From BPJU01 sp964425225 (GTDB taxonomy: Bacteria > Planctomycetota > Planctomycetia > Pirellulales > Pirellulaceae): 64,000 nucleotides of DNA. The translations under genes and the position numbers were made by a program. The notes below the pieces were generated by a model. That model was given only the letters and a program-made list of their open reading frames with translations, did no database searches and had not been told where the DNA came from. Numbering within the stretch: the stretch's first letter is position 1; each line of letters begins with the position of its first letter. This document shows positions 51,861-60,690 of this stretch, one piece after another. The stretch is taken from positions 1-64,000 of the forward strand of contig CAYRMD010000011.1 in the NCBI GenBank assembly GCA_964425225.1. Direction: 5' to 3'.

Positions 51861-53774
51861 TTACATACAGACTTTTTCTTTAACCGTGTATCGTTCTTCG
51901 TTTGCCAATTGTTCCAGATGATGGTGGATCGCGTCGACGATTTCCCCGACCGTGAAGGGTCGGCCCTGTACTTTGTTAAAGCCTCGAACATCCACCAAGA
52001 ATTGGGCTCGCAGCAGCATGCGCAACTGACCCAGATTCAGTTCGGGAACCAATACTTGGCGGTAGTTGCGCAGCAGCGAACCCAAGTTACGCGGAAATGG
52101 ATTTAAATAGCGCAGGTGAGCATGCGCGACGGATAGACCCTCTTTCTGACATTCTTGTACCGCTGTGACACACGCTCCATAGGTGCCACCCCACGAGACG
52201 ACCAGCAGATCGCCCTTTGCGGGGCCTAAGACCGTTTGTTCCGGCACGTCCTGAGCAATTTGTGCTACTTTACGAGCCCGCAGGTGGACCATTTTTTCGT
52301 GGTTTTCTGGGTCATAGCTGACGTTTCCCGTACGGTCCTGCTTTTCCAACCCTCCGATTCGATGCTCTAAGCCAGGTGTACCGGGAATAGCCCAAGGCCG
52401 TGCCAGTTTCTCATCGCGCAGGTACGGCAAGAACCGATCTCCATCATTTGGTTCGGTGGGATGGTACACGGGGATCGGCTCGAATTCGGACATCGACGGC
52501 ACACGCCACGGTTCGGCGCCGTTGGCGATGTAGCCGTCCGACAGTACCACAACCGGGGTCATATACCGCACGGCGATGCGCCAGGCTTCCTGTACCACAT
52601 CGAAGCAATCGGCGGGGCTTCGGGCCGCCAATACCGGCAAGGGGCATTCGCCGTTTCGGCCGAAGAGCACCTGAAGCAAATCGGCTTGTTCGGTCTTAGT
52701 GGGCAGTCCGGTACTGGGTCCGCCGCGCTGGACATCGATGATCAACAGAGGCAATTCGAGCATCACTGCCAGACCCATCGCCTCAATTTTCAAGGCAATA
52801 CCTGGGCCGCTGGATGCCGTTACTCCCATCGCGCCGCCGAATGAGGCACCGATGGCCGCACAAATGGCTGCTATTTCGTCTTCGGCTTGAAACGTTTTGA
52901 CTCGGAAATTCTTAAACCGCGACAATTCGTGGAGGATGTCGCTGGCCGGCGTAATCGGATAGGAGCCATAGAACAGCTCGACTCCCGAGCGTGCCGCGGC
53001 TGCCATTAACCCCCACGCCAGTGCCTGGTTACCCATAACGTTCTTGTAAATGCCGGGGGGAAGACGAGCAGGGTCGACGTGAAATCGACTGGCGAAAATC
53101 TCCGTCGTTTCCCCGTAATTCCAGCCGGCTTTCAGAGCCAGCTCGTTGGCTTCGGCGATCTCCGGCTTAGTTCCGAACTTCTCGCGGATGAAGCGTAAGG
53201 TCGGTTCCAGGCTTCGGTCATACAGCCAGAAAATCAGGCCCATGGCAAAGAAGTTCTTGCAGCGATCCGCCAGCTTGACCGACAATCCGGTCGATTCGAC
53301 GGCTTTGCGCGTCAGCGTCGTCATCGGTACGCGGATGATGTGGTAATTCTGCGTGATTTGCGGATCGTCCAGCGGATTACTCTTCAGTTCGGCTAAGCGA
53401 AGATCTTTTTCATCGAATGAGTCGCTGTTTACAATGAGCAAACCACCTTGTTTTAAGTCGCTAATATTCGTCACTAAGGCCGCTGGATTCATCGCCACCA
53501 AGGCGTCCAGTTCATCGCCGGGTGTATAAATGTCCTCAGAAGCAAACTGCACCTGGAAACCGCTGACGCCTGCCCGCGTACCGCGCGGCGCTCGGATTTC
53601 GGCCGGATAGTCAGGAAACGTGGCCACATCGTTGCCGGCCAAAGCCGAGGTGTTCGTCAATTGGGTACCGACCAATTGCATGCCATCACCGGAGTCGCCG
53701 GCTAACCGTACGGTAGCCGACTCGATTATGCGCATGGGTCGCACACGAGGAGGTGATTCAGTGGTTGTGGACAT
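51861..53774 (-). CDS. korA: 2-oxoacid:ferredoxin oxidoreductase, fused gamma-alpha subunit (KorA-like)
   Basis: The 637-residue protein fuses a gamma domain (about 15-195, TVRLAGDSGDGMQLVG, TFPDYPAEIRAPRGTRAGVSGFQVQF) to an alpha domain (from about 225, GNQALAWGLMAAAARSG, FYGSYPITPASDIL, FQAEDEIAAICAAIGASFGG, TASSGPGIALKIEAMG). The order matches KorA-type 2-oxoglutarate:ferredoxin oxidoreductases. In the reductive TCA cycle or in ordinary TCA oxidation it links 2-oxoglutarate and succinyl-CoA through ferredoxin. A CBS protein gene lies immediately upstream. The C-terminal domain (ARPWAIPGTPGLEHRIGG, SWGGTYGACVTAVQ) is complete. Confidence 0.93.
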   Translation of the reverse strand: MSTTTESPPRVRPMRIIESATVRLAGDSGDGMQLVGTQLTNTSALAGNDVATFPDYPAEIRAPRGTRAGVSGFQVQFASEDIYTPGDELDALVAMNPAALVTNISDLKQGGLLIVNSDSFDEKDLRLAELKSNPLDDPQITQNYHIIRVPMTTLTRKAVESTGLSVKLADRCKNFFAMGLIFWLYDRSLEPTLRFIREKFGTKPEIAEANELALKAGWNYGETTEIFASRFHVDPARLPPGIYKNVMGNQALAWGLMAAAARSGVELFYGSYPITPASDILHELSRFKNFRVKTFQAEDEIAAICAAIGASFGGAMGVTASSGPGIALKIEAMGLAVMLELPLLIIDVQRGGPSTGLPTKTEQADLLQVLFGRNGECPLPVLAARSPADCFDVVQEAWRIAVRYMTPVVVLSDGYIANGAEPWRVPSMSEFEPIPVYHPTEPNDGDRFLPYLRDEKLARPWAIPGTPGLEHRIGGLEKQDRTGNVSYDPENHEKMVHLRARKVAQIAQDVPEQTVLGPAKGDLLVVSWGGTYGACVTAVQECQKEGLSVAHAHLRYLNPFPRNLGSLLRNYRQVLVPELNLGQLRMLLRAQFLVDVRGFNKVQGRPFTVGEIVDAIHHHLEQLANEERYTVKEKVCM

Positions 53775-53869
53775 CGTTGTTCTATACCTATCGAAATGAA
53801 CCCTTTTTCACCGACCGCCCCCAAGGCTGGCTGGTGGTCGAAAGGGTACTGGGATGGGTCCCACGCTAC

Positions 53870-54379
53870 CTACGCCCCTTCACGCCCCTGCAGCACATGA
53901 TGCGGGTTCGGCGGCAGCGTGTACACAAACTTCGGAAAATGCTCGACAAAATAATGCAGAATCGCCGTCACTTTCAGGACCCCAACCGGTTTCCCCTGCT
54001 CATCCACGACGGGCAAACGCCGAAATCCGCGGGTGGACATGATCCGGATGGCTTCCGCTACCGTTGCTGAGGTAGAAATCGTCACCGGGTTGGGAACCAT
54101 CAGCGAACCAATGGGCTGATCCAGAAGGTGGAGCTTCCCTGCACCGATCTGCGCGAACAAACGCAAGGCATCCCGCTCGGTGAAAATCCCGATCAACTTG
54201 CCCTGCTCACATACCAGGGCGCAACCCCGGCTCAACGAACGCAATGTGCGGAGGACTTCACGGAGTGTCGCCTGGTGGTCAACACACACCGGATTGGCCG
54301 AGACGACATCGGCTACCGTTTCCGAATCGAGTCTTAAATGAAAACGAGCCCCACCGCCCGTGGCCTCGTTCGGAGGCAT
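53870..54379 (-). CDS. CBS-pair protein upstream of korA
   Basis: The ATG at 54379 gives 169 residues with two CBS motifs: GCALVCEQGKLIGIFTERDALRLF (given in parts) and RRLPVVDEQGKPVGVLKVTAILHYF. There is no zinc ribbon, unlike the second CBS protein of the operon. It lies 95 bases upstream of korA on the same strand. CBS-pair proteins bind AMP/ATP or SAM. Two flanking CBS genes around korAB suggest the complex is regulated by nucleotides, but this has to be shown. A start at 54436 is possible but adds 19 residues without family similarity. Confidence 0.88.
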   Translation of the reverse strand: MPPNEATGGGARFHLRLDSETVADVVSANPVCVDHQATLREVLRTLRSLSRGCALVCEQGKLIGIFTERDALRLFAQIGAGKLHLLDQPIGSLMVPNPVTISTSATVAEAIRIMSTRGFRRLPVVDEQGKPVGVLKVTAILHYFVEHFPKFVYTLPPNPHHVLQGREGA

Positions 54380-54605
54380 TGTCCATATCTCCGGCAGCGG
54401 TGACCTTAAGCCACCTACTGCATGATCAGCCCACACGGCTTGCCCTGGTGGACTAACCCAGGACTAAAGCCAGCGCTCTATTTTCTTATACACACCAATG
54501 AAGTATCCGGCAACGGTACCTTCCCAGAGGGACGCCTGTTCGGGCGCAGAAATGTTTTTAAGGGATACTCTCTTTCCTTTCGGCACGATTGGTCCGGAAT
54601 CTTCG

Positions 54606-55478
54606 CTACGACTCCGACTCGTCCATGGGCGGCGGAATCTTTCCTTCCTGATAATACTGCTGCAATTTTTGGAAGTCGACCGCACCGTGCCGCTGTTCTT
54701 CCTCCAACATGCGCAGGCGTAATTCCAGCCGCTCCAGCCGGCGTAGGATCTGAGGCACTAAATCCGCCGGGGAATCGGCTCGCGATGGCCGCGGTACCTT
54801 CGGATAACCCAATTGCCTCTGCAACGCGGCGAATAAGTACAACGGATCCTTTCGCCGATTCGCCCATGCGATTTTCCCCTCCTTTTCGCCAAATAGCACC
54901 GGCTTGGTTGGCGCAACCGGCCGGCCGCCGACCGATTGGCGCATCCAATAGTAGGCACTGCGCACATACAATAGATCGGCAAAATCGACCAGACCGATTT
55001 GTCGGCGAACTGTCAAAATCCACTCGCGCCATTCCGGCGAGTAGATCGGATCTTGGGCCATGGCAGCCAGCCCACGATCGTAGCTCAGACGGTTCCGAGC
55101 CAAGGTCTCAAATTGAAAGACGAAGGATCCCTGTGGGGTTGGATGCCCCGCGCGGTACTCGGCTTCAGCCTTCAACACCTGGACGGCGATTCGCATATCG
55201 AATCGCCCCCGATCGTCTTCTGCTGATTCGACCAGAAACGTTTGAAACGCTGTAAAATAATGATTCAGCCGCCGCATGGCGGATGACATGCAACCGGTAT
55301 GATTCAACTCGGTGAGCAGAAAATCCACTGCCAACGGCAGCCGCGTCGATGCCAACAGCTCCTGCTTGGCCTGTTGGAGCACTTCCTGTAGCGGCACGCT
55401 CTGCGGAATCCGCTCCTGAAGCAAATGGAAAAAATAGGCCTGCTCGACGTACTCTTCCCGCTCGAGCATCGCTCCCAT
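54606..55478 (-). CDS. Hypothetical protein, 290 aa, with C-terminal coiled coil
   Basis: The protein is soluble and mostly helical with no signal sequence. Distinct features are MLEREEYVEQAYFFHLLQERIPQ at the start, a Trp- and Tyr-rich middle (ADLLYVRSAYYWMRQSVGGRP), LFGEKEGKIAWANRRKDPLYLF and a charged C-terminal helix (LRRLERLELRLRMLEEEQ). No domain was recognised; it has the look of a conserved planctomycete family, but I cannot name it. The start (MGAMLEREEY) lies 29 bases after the esterase gene stop on the same strand, so the two are probably one operon. Confidence 0.75.
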   Translation of the reverse strand: MGAMLEREEYVEQAYFFHLLQERIPQSVPLQEVLQQAKQELLASTRLPLAVDFLLTELNHTGCMSSAMRRLNHYFTAFQTFLVESAEDDRGRFDMRIAVQVLKAEAEYRAGHPTPQGSFVFQFETLARNRLSYDRGLAAMAQDPIYSPEWREWILTVRRQIGLVDFADLLYVRSAYYWMRQSVGGRPVAPTKPVLFGEKEGKIAWANRRKDPLYLFAALQRQLGYPKVPRPSRADSPADLVPQILRRLERLELRLRMLEEEQRHGAVDFQKLQQYYQEGKIPPPMDESES

Positions 55479-55507
55479 CGGTCGGTCTCGCTCGAAGTTG
55501 CCCCTGC

Positions 55508-56416
55508 TTACGGCTGCTGAGCCGCGGAAGTGTGACCTCCTGGTTCCAAATAGCGGCGAAGAAATTCCACGGCCGCTCGCCGCGGTGCCTCGGCCAGAAA
55601 CGTCTCCAAATGACCCGAATCGGAATACACCTGCAATTCGCAGATACCTCCCCGTTGTTTCATATGCTGTTCAAAACGGCGCACACTGGCCAGCGGTACG
55701 AGCAAATCCTTCTGGCCATGGAACAGAAACACCGGTGGATCATCGGCGGAGACGTGTTCCAACGGCGAAGCCTCGTGATAGCGTTCGGGAACCTCCCGCG
55801 GGCTGCCACCTAGAAAATACGCCAACGCGCGGCTATCCGGCGGCACCCAGTCGAAACTGCACGGCGCGCCCCCAGCGACAACCGCTCGAGGTCGGGGCAC
55901 CGATGGTTGGTCCGTATCCGGACAAACTCCTAAGAGCAATGCCAAGTGGGCTCCGGCCGAATAACCGTACACGGCCATTCGTTGCGGATCCCACCCGTAT
56001 CGGTCGGCTTGTTCGACCATCCAACGCCATGCCCGGCGGCAATCGTCCCTTTGCGCAGGAAAACGCGCCTGCGGGGCCAACCGATAATCGATCGTCACAA
56101 CCGCGCAGCCCGCTTCCAATAACGGCGGGGCGTGCAGCCACATTTGCCAACGGGTCCCCGCAGCCCACGCACCGCCATGGATCAACATGACGGCAGGTAC
56201 CGGCTCCGAACGCACGGGAACAAACACGTCAGCCAAAAGAGACACTTCTCCCACACGACCATACTCCTGAGCCAAGTAGCGCCGTACCGTACCTCGCAGA
56301 TCATCGGGCCAAACTATCCCAAGGCCGATGCCGCCAGGCGGTTGCTGCGGTGGACGCTGAGAATACGCCGCACACGGAACCAACACCACGAGCAAAATTG
56401 CCCAAAAGCAACGCAT
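55508..56416 (-). CDS. Secreted alpha/beta hydrolase (carboxylesterase, BD-FAE type)
   Basis: The ATG at 56416 gives 302 residues opening with a signal peptide (MRCFWAILLVVLVPCAAYSQ, predicted cleavage near AYS-Q). The hydrolase core has VMLIHGGAWAAG (oxyanion HGG), YGYSAGAHLALLLG (nucleophile Ser), VFLFHGQKDLLVP (Asp) and SDSGHLETFL (His). This is the acetylxylan/feruloyl esterase or hormone-sensitive-lipase class. Exported planctomycete esterases of this kind often act on polysaccharide esters; the substrate is unknown. A longer reading to 56563 only adds a leader without family similarity. Confidence 0.9.
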   Translation of the reverse strand: MRCFWAILLVVLVPCAAYSQRPPQQPPGGIGLGIVWPDDLRGTVRRYLAQEYGRVGEVSLLADVFVPVRSEPVPAVMLIHGGAWAAGTRWQMWLHAPPLLEAGCAVVTIDYRLAPQARFPAQRDDCRRAWRWMVEQADRYGWDPQRMAVYGYSAGAHLALLLGVCPDTDQPSVPRPRAVVAGGAPCSFDWVPPDSRALAYFLGGSPREVPERYHEASPLEHVSADDPPVFLFHGQKDLLVPLASVRRFEQHMKQRGGICELQVYSDSGHLETFLAEAPRRAAVEFLRRYLEPGGHTSAAQQP

Positions 56417-56700
56417 CCTCCCTGGGACCAACCTTCCCTCCGCAGATCCCGGCATGTTTGAGCCTCGCAACACGCCCCTTAGTGCCAAGCCCATGTCCTC
56501 GCCAGCGGCCCGGCTTACTCTGACTGCCCCCCATACCCCTGGCCGAACCAAAGGAACTCCCAAGCGTATCGTATACGGTCGAGGCGCTGGCGGCTATGAT
56601 CTAATAAAGTACTGTTGCAGAATAATAGTTTGAGTAAATAGGTTTCCCGGGCAATCAAGTTCGGCGTCAGACGGCAAATTGTGCCGAAAGGTGGCACGTC

Positions 56701-57924
56701 ATGGTCAAGCACTTTTCGAGCGTTCAAACAGCGGTGGAGGCGATCGCTCGTGGCGAGGTAGTGATCGTCGTGGATGCCGAGGACCGTGAGAACGAAGGCG
56801 ATTTTATCTGTGCCGCGGAAAAAGCTACACCCGAAACAATTAACTTCTTGCTCTCCGGCCGCGGGATCACCTGCCTGGCTGTTTTACCCGACGTAGCCGA
56901 GCGATTGAAACTTGCCCCGGTTGCCGACGTCAACACGACACGTTTGGGTACGGCTTTTGTAACACCCATCGACCATTACACATGCAAGACAGGAGTGACG
57001 GCCGCCGAACGAGCCAAGACGATTCGCGAGGCGATTCAACCAACCAGTCGGCCCGAAGATTTTGTCCGGCCCGGTCATGTTCAACCCCTAATCGCCAAAG
57101 AAGGTGGTGTGCTCCGTCGCGCCGGGCACACCGAGGCCGCCGTGGACTTGGCCCGCATGGCCGGTTTGACACCTGCCGGGGTATTGTGCGAGATCCTCAA
57201 TGAACACGGTGACCGCGCTTCACGCGAGGAACTGCTGGAGATCGCTTCAGGTCACCAATTGGCGATCATCTCGATCGAGGAACTCATCGCCCACCGACGC
57301 TTAAGCGAGAAGCTGGTGTACCGTATCGCCGAAGCCGAGTTGCCCACGCGTTTCGGCCGATTCCGCATTATTGCCTATGGCGTCAAATACGAGGCCCAAC
57401 AACCGCTCGCGTTGGTCATGGGCGATGTGTCCGATGAACGGGAAGCTCCGCTCGTTCGCATGCATTCAAGCTGTTTTACGGGCGATCTAATCGCATCCCT
57501 GCGCTGCGATTGTGGCGATCAACTGCATATGGCCCTGGGAATGATCAGCCACGAAGGTCGCGGTGTGCTCGTATACCTGCCCCAAGAAGGGCGGGGAATC
57601 GGACTTGTCGATAAAATCCGCGCCTACGCTCTCCAAGATCAAGGTTTGGATACGGTCGAGGCCAATTACGCTTTGGGCTACCAAGCCGATGTGCGCGACT
57701 ACGGAATCGGTATTCAGATTCTCAAGGACTTAGGTCTTTCCAAAGTGCGCTTGCTTACCAATAACCGCAAAAAAATCGAAGCCCTGTTCAATGCGCGCGG
57801 TTTCGGATTGGAAGTCGTCGATCAAATACCGATTGTCTCTCCAGCCAACGAATTCAACGCCCGCTACCTGGCTACCAAACGCACCAAACTTGGACACCTG
57901 TTGCCGGACTCATTCGAGACGTAA
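56701..57924 (+). CDS. ribBA: Bifunctional RibBA (DHBP synthase / GTP cyclohydrolase II)
   Basis: The 407-residue protein has a RibB half (DAEDRENEGDFICAAEKATPE at about 20-40, RRAGHTEAAVDLARMAGL at about 140-157) and a RibA half (RMHSSCFTGDLIASLRCDCGDQ at about 245-265 with the three zinc cysteines, DYGIGIQIL and TNNRKKIEAL near the end). Together they make 3,4-dihydroxy-2-butanone 4-phosphate and 2,5-diamino-6-ribosylamino-pyrimidinone phosphate for riboflavin synthesis. A ribosome site AAAGGTGG precedes the ATG. No FMN riboswitch was seen in the 120 bases upstream. No other rib gene is in the window. Confidence 0.96.
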   Translation: MVKHFSSVQTAVEAIARGEVVIVVDAEDRENEGDFICAAEKATPETINFLLSGRGITCLAVLPDVAERLKLAPVADVNTTRLGTAFVTPIDHYTCKTGVTAAERAKTIREAIQPTSRPEDFVRPGHVQPLIAKEGGVLRRAGHTEAAVDLARMAGLTPAGVLCEILNEHGDRASREELLEIASGHQLAIISIEELIAHRRLSEKLVYRIAEAELPTRFGRFRIIAYGVKYEAQQPLALVMGDVSDEREAPLVRMHSSCFTGDLIASLRCDCGDQLHMALGMISHEGRGVLVYLPQEGRGIGLVDKIRAYALQDQGLDTVEANYALGYQADVRDYGIGIQILKDLGLSKVRLLTNNRKKIEALFNARGFGLEVVDQIPIVSPANEFNARYLATKRTKLGHLLPDSFET

Positions 57925-57985
57925 CGCCGGCGCATTTGACAGCTTTTTGGGGTGACGTACAACCGCTCCGGATCAAGAAGCTTTA

Positions 57986-58003
57986 ACGCCTGAAGCGTTT
58001 TTA
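57986..58003 (+). terminator. Weak hairpin with short T-run downstream of ribBA
   Basis: AACGC-CTGAA-GCGTT followed by TTT is a 5-bp stem about 62 bases after the ribBA stop. It is the only terminator-like structure in the 250-base gap; its strength is low. Confidence 0.35.
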
Positions 58004-58149
58004 TCGCCGACTAAACTCCGAAAAAAATATAATCTTTACGCCGCCCAGCCTCTTGCGCCCACTGGACGGGCTATATTTCTGCGAGGCGGTCTGATAGTCG
58101 CACGGACAGCCCCTTTCATAATCTTCGTTTGGGGAAGGAGCCCTCCGCT

Positions 58150-58263
58150 ATGAATTTGCCCCTAATGACACCCTATGGTCGTAGCCCACCCCCGAAGAGC
58201 CTTTCTGACTTACCTAGCGTGGTCAATGACCATGTACCCAATAGTTGGGGCGTTGGCCAATGA
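58150..58263 (+). other. Possible 37-codon leader ORF overlapping the next gene's start
   Basis: An ATG at 58150 follows a strong ribosome site (GGAAGGAG at 58133-58140, 9 bases upstream). The frame runs 37 codons (MNLPLMTPYGRSPPPKSLSD...) to TGA 58261-58263 in a frame different from the downstream gene, whose ATG 58175 lies inside it and has no ribosome site of its own. It may be a leader peptide coupling translation, or a sign that the true N-terminus has been frameshifted. Confidence 0.3.
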
Positions 58264-59443
58264 CCTCGATCGACTATCTCATCCCGGCTCGCTAAGTGTC
58301 CAACAGCGATTGTTACTGGCCGACGCAGCCGATGGCTCTCTAGACCGCTTTTCCCTCGTGGAGGCCGCAATAGCCGCTGAGTCACAGCCCGCGGAACCGC
58401 TGGCCTTGTCCTGTAAGCGATTTGAACACTTGGTGAGCCAACTGGCGACGTCTGGTGATGGTTCACACAACCTGACTGAACGGCGGGCCAGATTGCAGCG
58501 TTTGGCGGAAGCTTTCCGGGCTTTGCACGAACAGGTCCTAACCGGAATGTACCAGTCAGATGCCACCTCGCTTTCGCACGCCCTCAAGACGGGTAATTAC
58601 AACTGCGTTAGTTCCACCGTCCTATTGGTCGAGCTTTGCCGCCGACATGGTATCCGCCTCATTCCTATGACGAGTGCCACCCACGTATTTTGCCGCTGGG
58701 AAGACGGTGACTTTTCTTTTGACATACAACCGACTTGTCCTCGATGGTTCGAGCTATCTGACGAGCAACGTCGCGCTGCTTCGCCACCGGGTACCGCAGC
58801 GGCTCGACCCGTCAGCGAGGTCGCACTGGTGGGCAAAGTCTTTTACAATTTTGGTGTACACTACCTTGAGGAGCAGCGATTCGCCGAAGCCGAGCAGGCA
58901 TTTCGGGCTAGTCTGCTGTTGGATTCCCAAGACGCCTCAGCCCGTGAGAACCTTCTTGCTACCTGGAACAACTGGGCGCTGGCCCTTACCGAGCAAGGCC
59001 GTTACCCGGAAGCAATGCGGCTGCTGGATCAAGCGCGAACTGTCGATGCAACGTATCCACCCGTGCGCGCCAACGTTGTGCACGTCACCCAGCGGTGGGC
59101 ACAGGCATTATGCCGCGAAAATCGATATGAAGAGGCACTGCGACTGTTGGAGCAGCGTCGTTCCATCGATCCAGAAGCTCCCCTGTTTGTTCAAGGTCCA
59201 GAGATCGTCTACCAGATGTGGCGTAACTGGTTCGAGCGAAACGGCAATCGTCAAGAAAGTACCCGCCTTCGCCGAGTAGTTGGAACGCTGAACCCAGAAA
59301 GGGATCGCAACGGATCTCAGCCTGGCACGGTACGACAGGGAGCTCCTATTGCCAATGGGCTATCGGTCGAGCCTGCTCGTTCCGCAAATGATTATGCCAG
59401 GTCTAAATTGGGACTCGCGCCTGGCGCTGTTGTCGGCGATTGA
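58175..59443 (+). CDS. Secreted transglutaminase-like/TPR protein
   Basis: The 422-residue protein has a likely signal sequence (about 8-28, RRAFLTYLAWSMTMYPIVGALA). A SirB1/transglutaminase-like domain follows with GNYNCVSSTVLLVELCRRHGI (C144), THVFCRW (H170) and FDIQPT (D183), the expected Cys-His-Asp arrangement. From about 215 the chain is made of TPR-like helix pairs (YNFGVHYLEEQRFAEAEQAF, WNNWALALTEQGRYPEAMRL, WAQALCRENRYEEALRLL). It may hydrolyse or cross-link an amide in the periplasm, with TPRs binding a partner; both points are inferred. The ATG at 58175 has no own ribosome site and sits within a short overlapping frame. It lies 250 bases after ribBA. Confidence 0.78.
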   Translation: MVVAHPRRAFLTYLAWSMTMYPIVGALANDLDRLSHPGSLSVQQRLLLADAADGSLDRFSLVEAAIAAESQPAEPLALSCKRFEHLVSQLATSGDGSHNLTERRARLQRLAEAFRALHEQVLTGMYQSDATSLSHALKTGNYNCVSSTVLLVELCRRHGIRLIPMTSATHVFCRWEDGDFSFDIQPTCPRWFELSDEQRRAASPPGTAAARPVSEVALVGKVFYNFGVHYLEEQRFAEAEQAFRASLLLDSQDASARENLLATWNNWALALTEQGRYPEAMRLLDQARTVDATYPPVRANVVHVTQRWAQALCRENRYEEALRLLEQRRSIDPEAPLFVQGPEIVYQMWRNWFERNGNRQESTRLRRVVGTLNPERDRNGSQPGTVRQGAPIANGLSVEPARSANDYARSKLGLAPGAVVGD

Positions 59444-59656
59444 CCCACGGCTTAGTCAGCTGGCCTAGCGCGTAAACGCGACTATTGCCAGCATTGTGTA
59501 GCGATAAGTTGTTGGCCGCGCCAAGCTAATAAAAGTACCCCACGTTCTGCGAGCTCGGTCAAACCGCCTCGGCGCTCGTAGGTCCGTAATCCAGCCCGTC
59601 GTTGAATAGTTTCTTGCGTCTTAGCGCGTGTACCTCAAGTCTGTAGGTGAAAAATG

Positions 59657-59684
59657 TTAACGCAGAGACGCAGAGGCGCAGAGG
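59657..59684 (+). repeat. Module C with 9-base periodicity
   Basis: TTAACGCAGAGACGCAGAGG continuing with CGCAGAGG is the AACGCAGAGACGCAGAGG type. It follows a worn box A at 59625-59650. Confidence 0.65.
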
Positions 59685-59963
59685 AAAGACTAAGTAACCT
59701 GGCAACACCCGCTGCCGGTTGGGAAAGAACATTTTTGCCCAAGGCCTCTAGGCGGGCCCCCACTGATGGTAATGCCACCGGTCGGGTTAGCTAGTCTCAC
59801 TATCATCACGAGGGTTGTGCGAAAAATTCGCGACCAAGCCGCTACCCGATCTGGCCATGTGTCTGTTTGAGTGCGCCTTTGCTCGTTTGCGTCAAATCCT
59901 CACGCCCATGAAATGGCAAATGCCGAACACGCATCACAAGGGACGACTCAGCGCGAACAGTGA

Positions 59964-60073
59964 ACCTACAATCAAAACGCACACACGCTGTGACCGAGTT
60001 GGCTATCACCCGGGTTCTCGCTATCACTTGGAAAATGTGTAGCTTTACCGAGCCGCGACCGTCAGGGAGCGGC
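59964..60073 (+). repeat. Box A joined to module B with hairpin end
   Basis: ACCTACAATCAAAACGCACA (box A, 59966-59985) runs directly into TGACCGAGTTGGCTATCACC and, after a spacer, CGAGCCGCGACCGTCAGGGA then GCGGC (ending near 60073). The GCCGC/GCGGC stem closes a 12-base loop. This is the best preserved A-B junction. Confidence 0.75.
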
Positions 60074-60429
60074 ACTATGCGAATCGGGCCACGTTCTTGC
60101 ATCGGGATTGGTTGCGAACCCGCTCCTCCAGGTTGTGCGTTTCCCGGGGGCACCAACTTCGCCGCGCCGCCAGGGGATGCAGATTAACTTATGCCGTAAG
60201 CTTTCTCAAAAACCCGCGAATTAGGGCACGTGCTGCTCGGATGACGCACGTACTTACCGTCACGACCGCAAACAGCGTCAAAGGCTAGTCACGTCGGTGA
60301 CCGCATCTTATGCTAGCAAGACCCGCAAGAGAACCAGTTCCGAACGACAACGTCAAACAAGCCCAAACCGCCTTGTAGCGCGCCGTATGCCAAGTGGGCA
60401 CCAGGTTCCCCACCCGTCCCGGACAATGG

Positions 60430-60690
60430 CGGTTTTCGTGACGTTATTGCGGAACAGGCAGGGTTTTTCCAATATCGCTTCGTTGTCTAGCATTGCTAAG
60501 CTGTCTTGTTTGTCTGATCTTTCTGGTCCTCGCAAATTACCGACCCAAAGGATCGAGGTGCCTGTCCCCTTGCCCACGGTGCCACCCTCTTTGATTTATA
60601 ACTATGATTATCGACATACTTATGTATTGCACCCTCGCTCGGCACGATTAGGGTGGTTGCAAACACCTTGCGCCTTGAAGCGCACGATGC
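60430..60690 (-). repeat. Dispersed ~260-bp element with GGGGACAGGCAC core (copy 2)
   Basis: On the minus strand this reads in the same order as 12100-12362: GGCGCAAGGTGTTTGCAACC, GTATGTCGATAATCATAG, AATCAAAGAGGGTGGCACCG, GGGGACAGGCACC, GTAATTTGCGAGG, ATTGGAAAAACCCTGCC. The core (60555-60620) is the most conserved part. Confidence 0.65.

Noticed and set aside
56580..56700. FMN riboswitch upstream of ribBA
   Set aside because: The conserved RFN core is absent and the leader is short.
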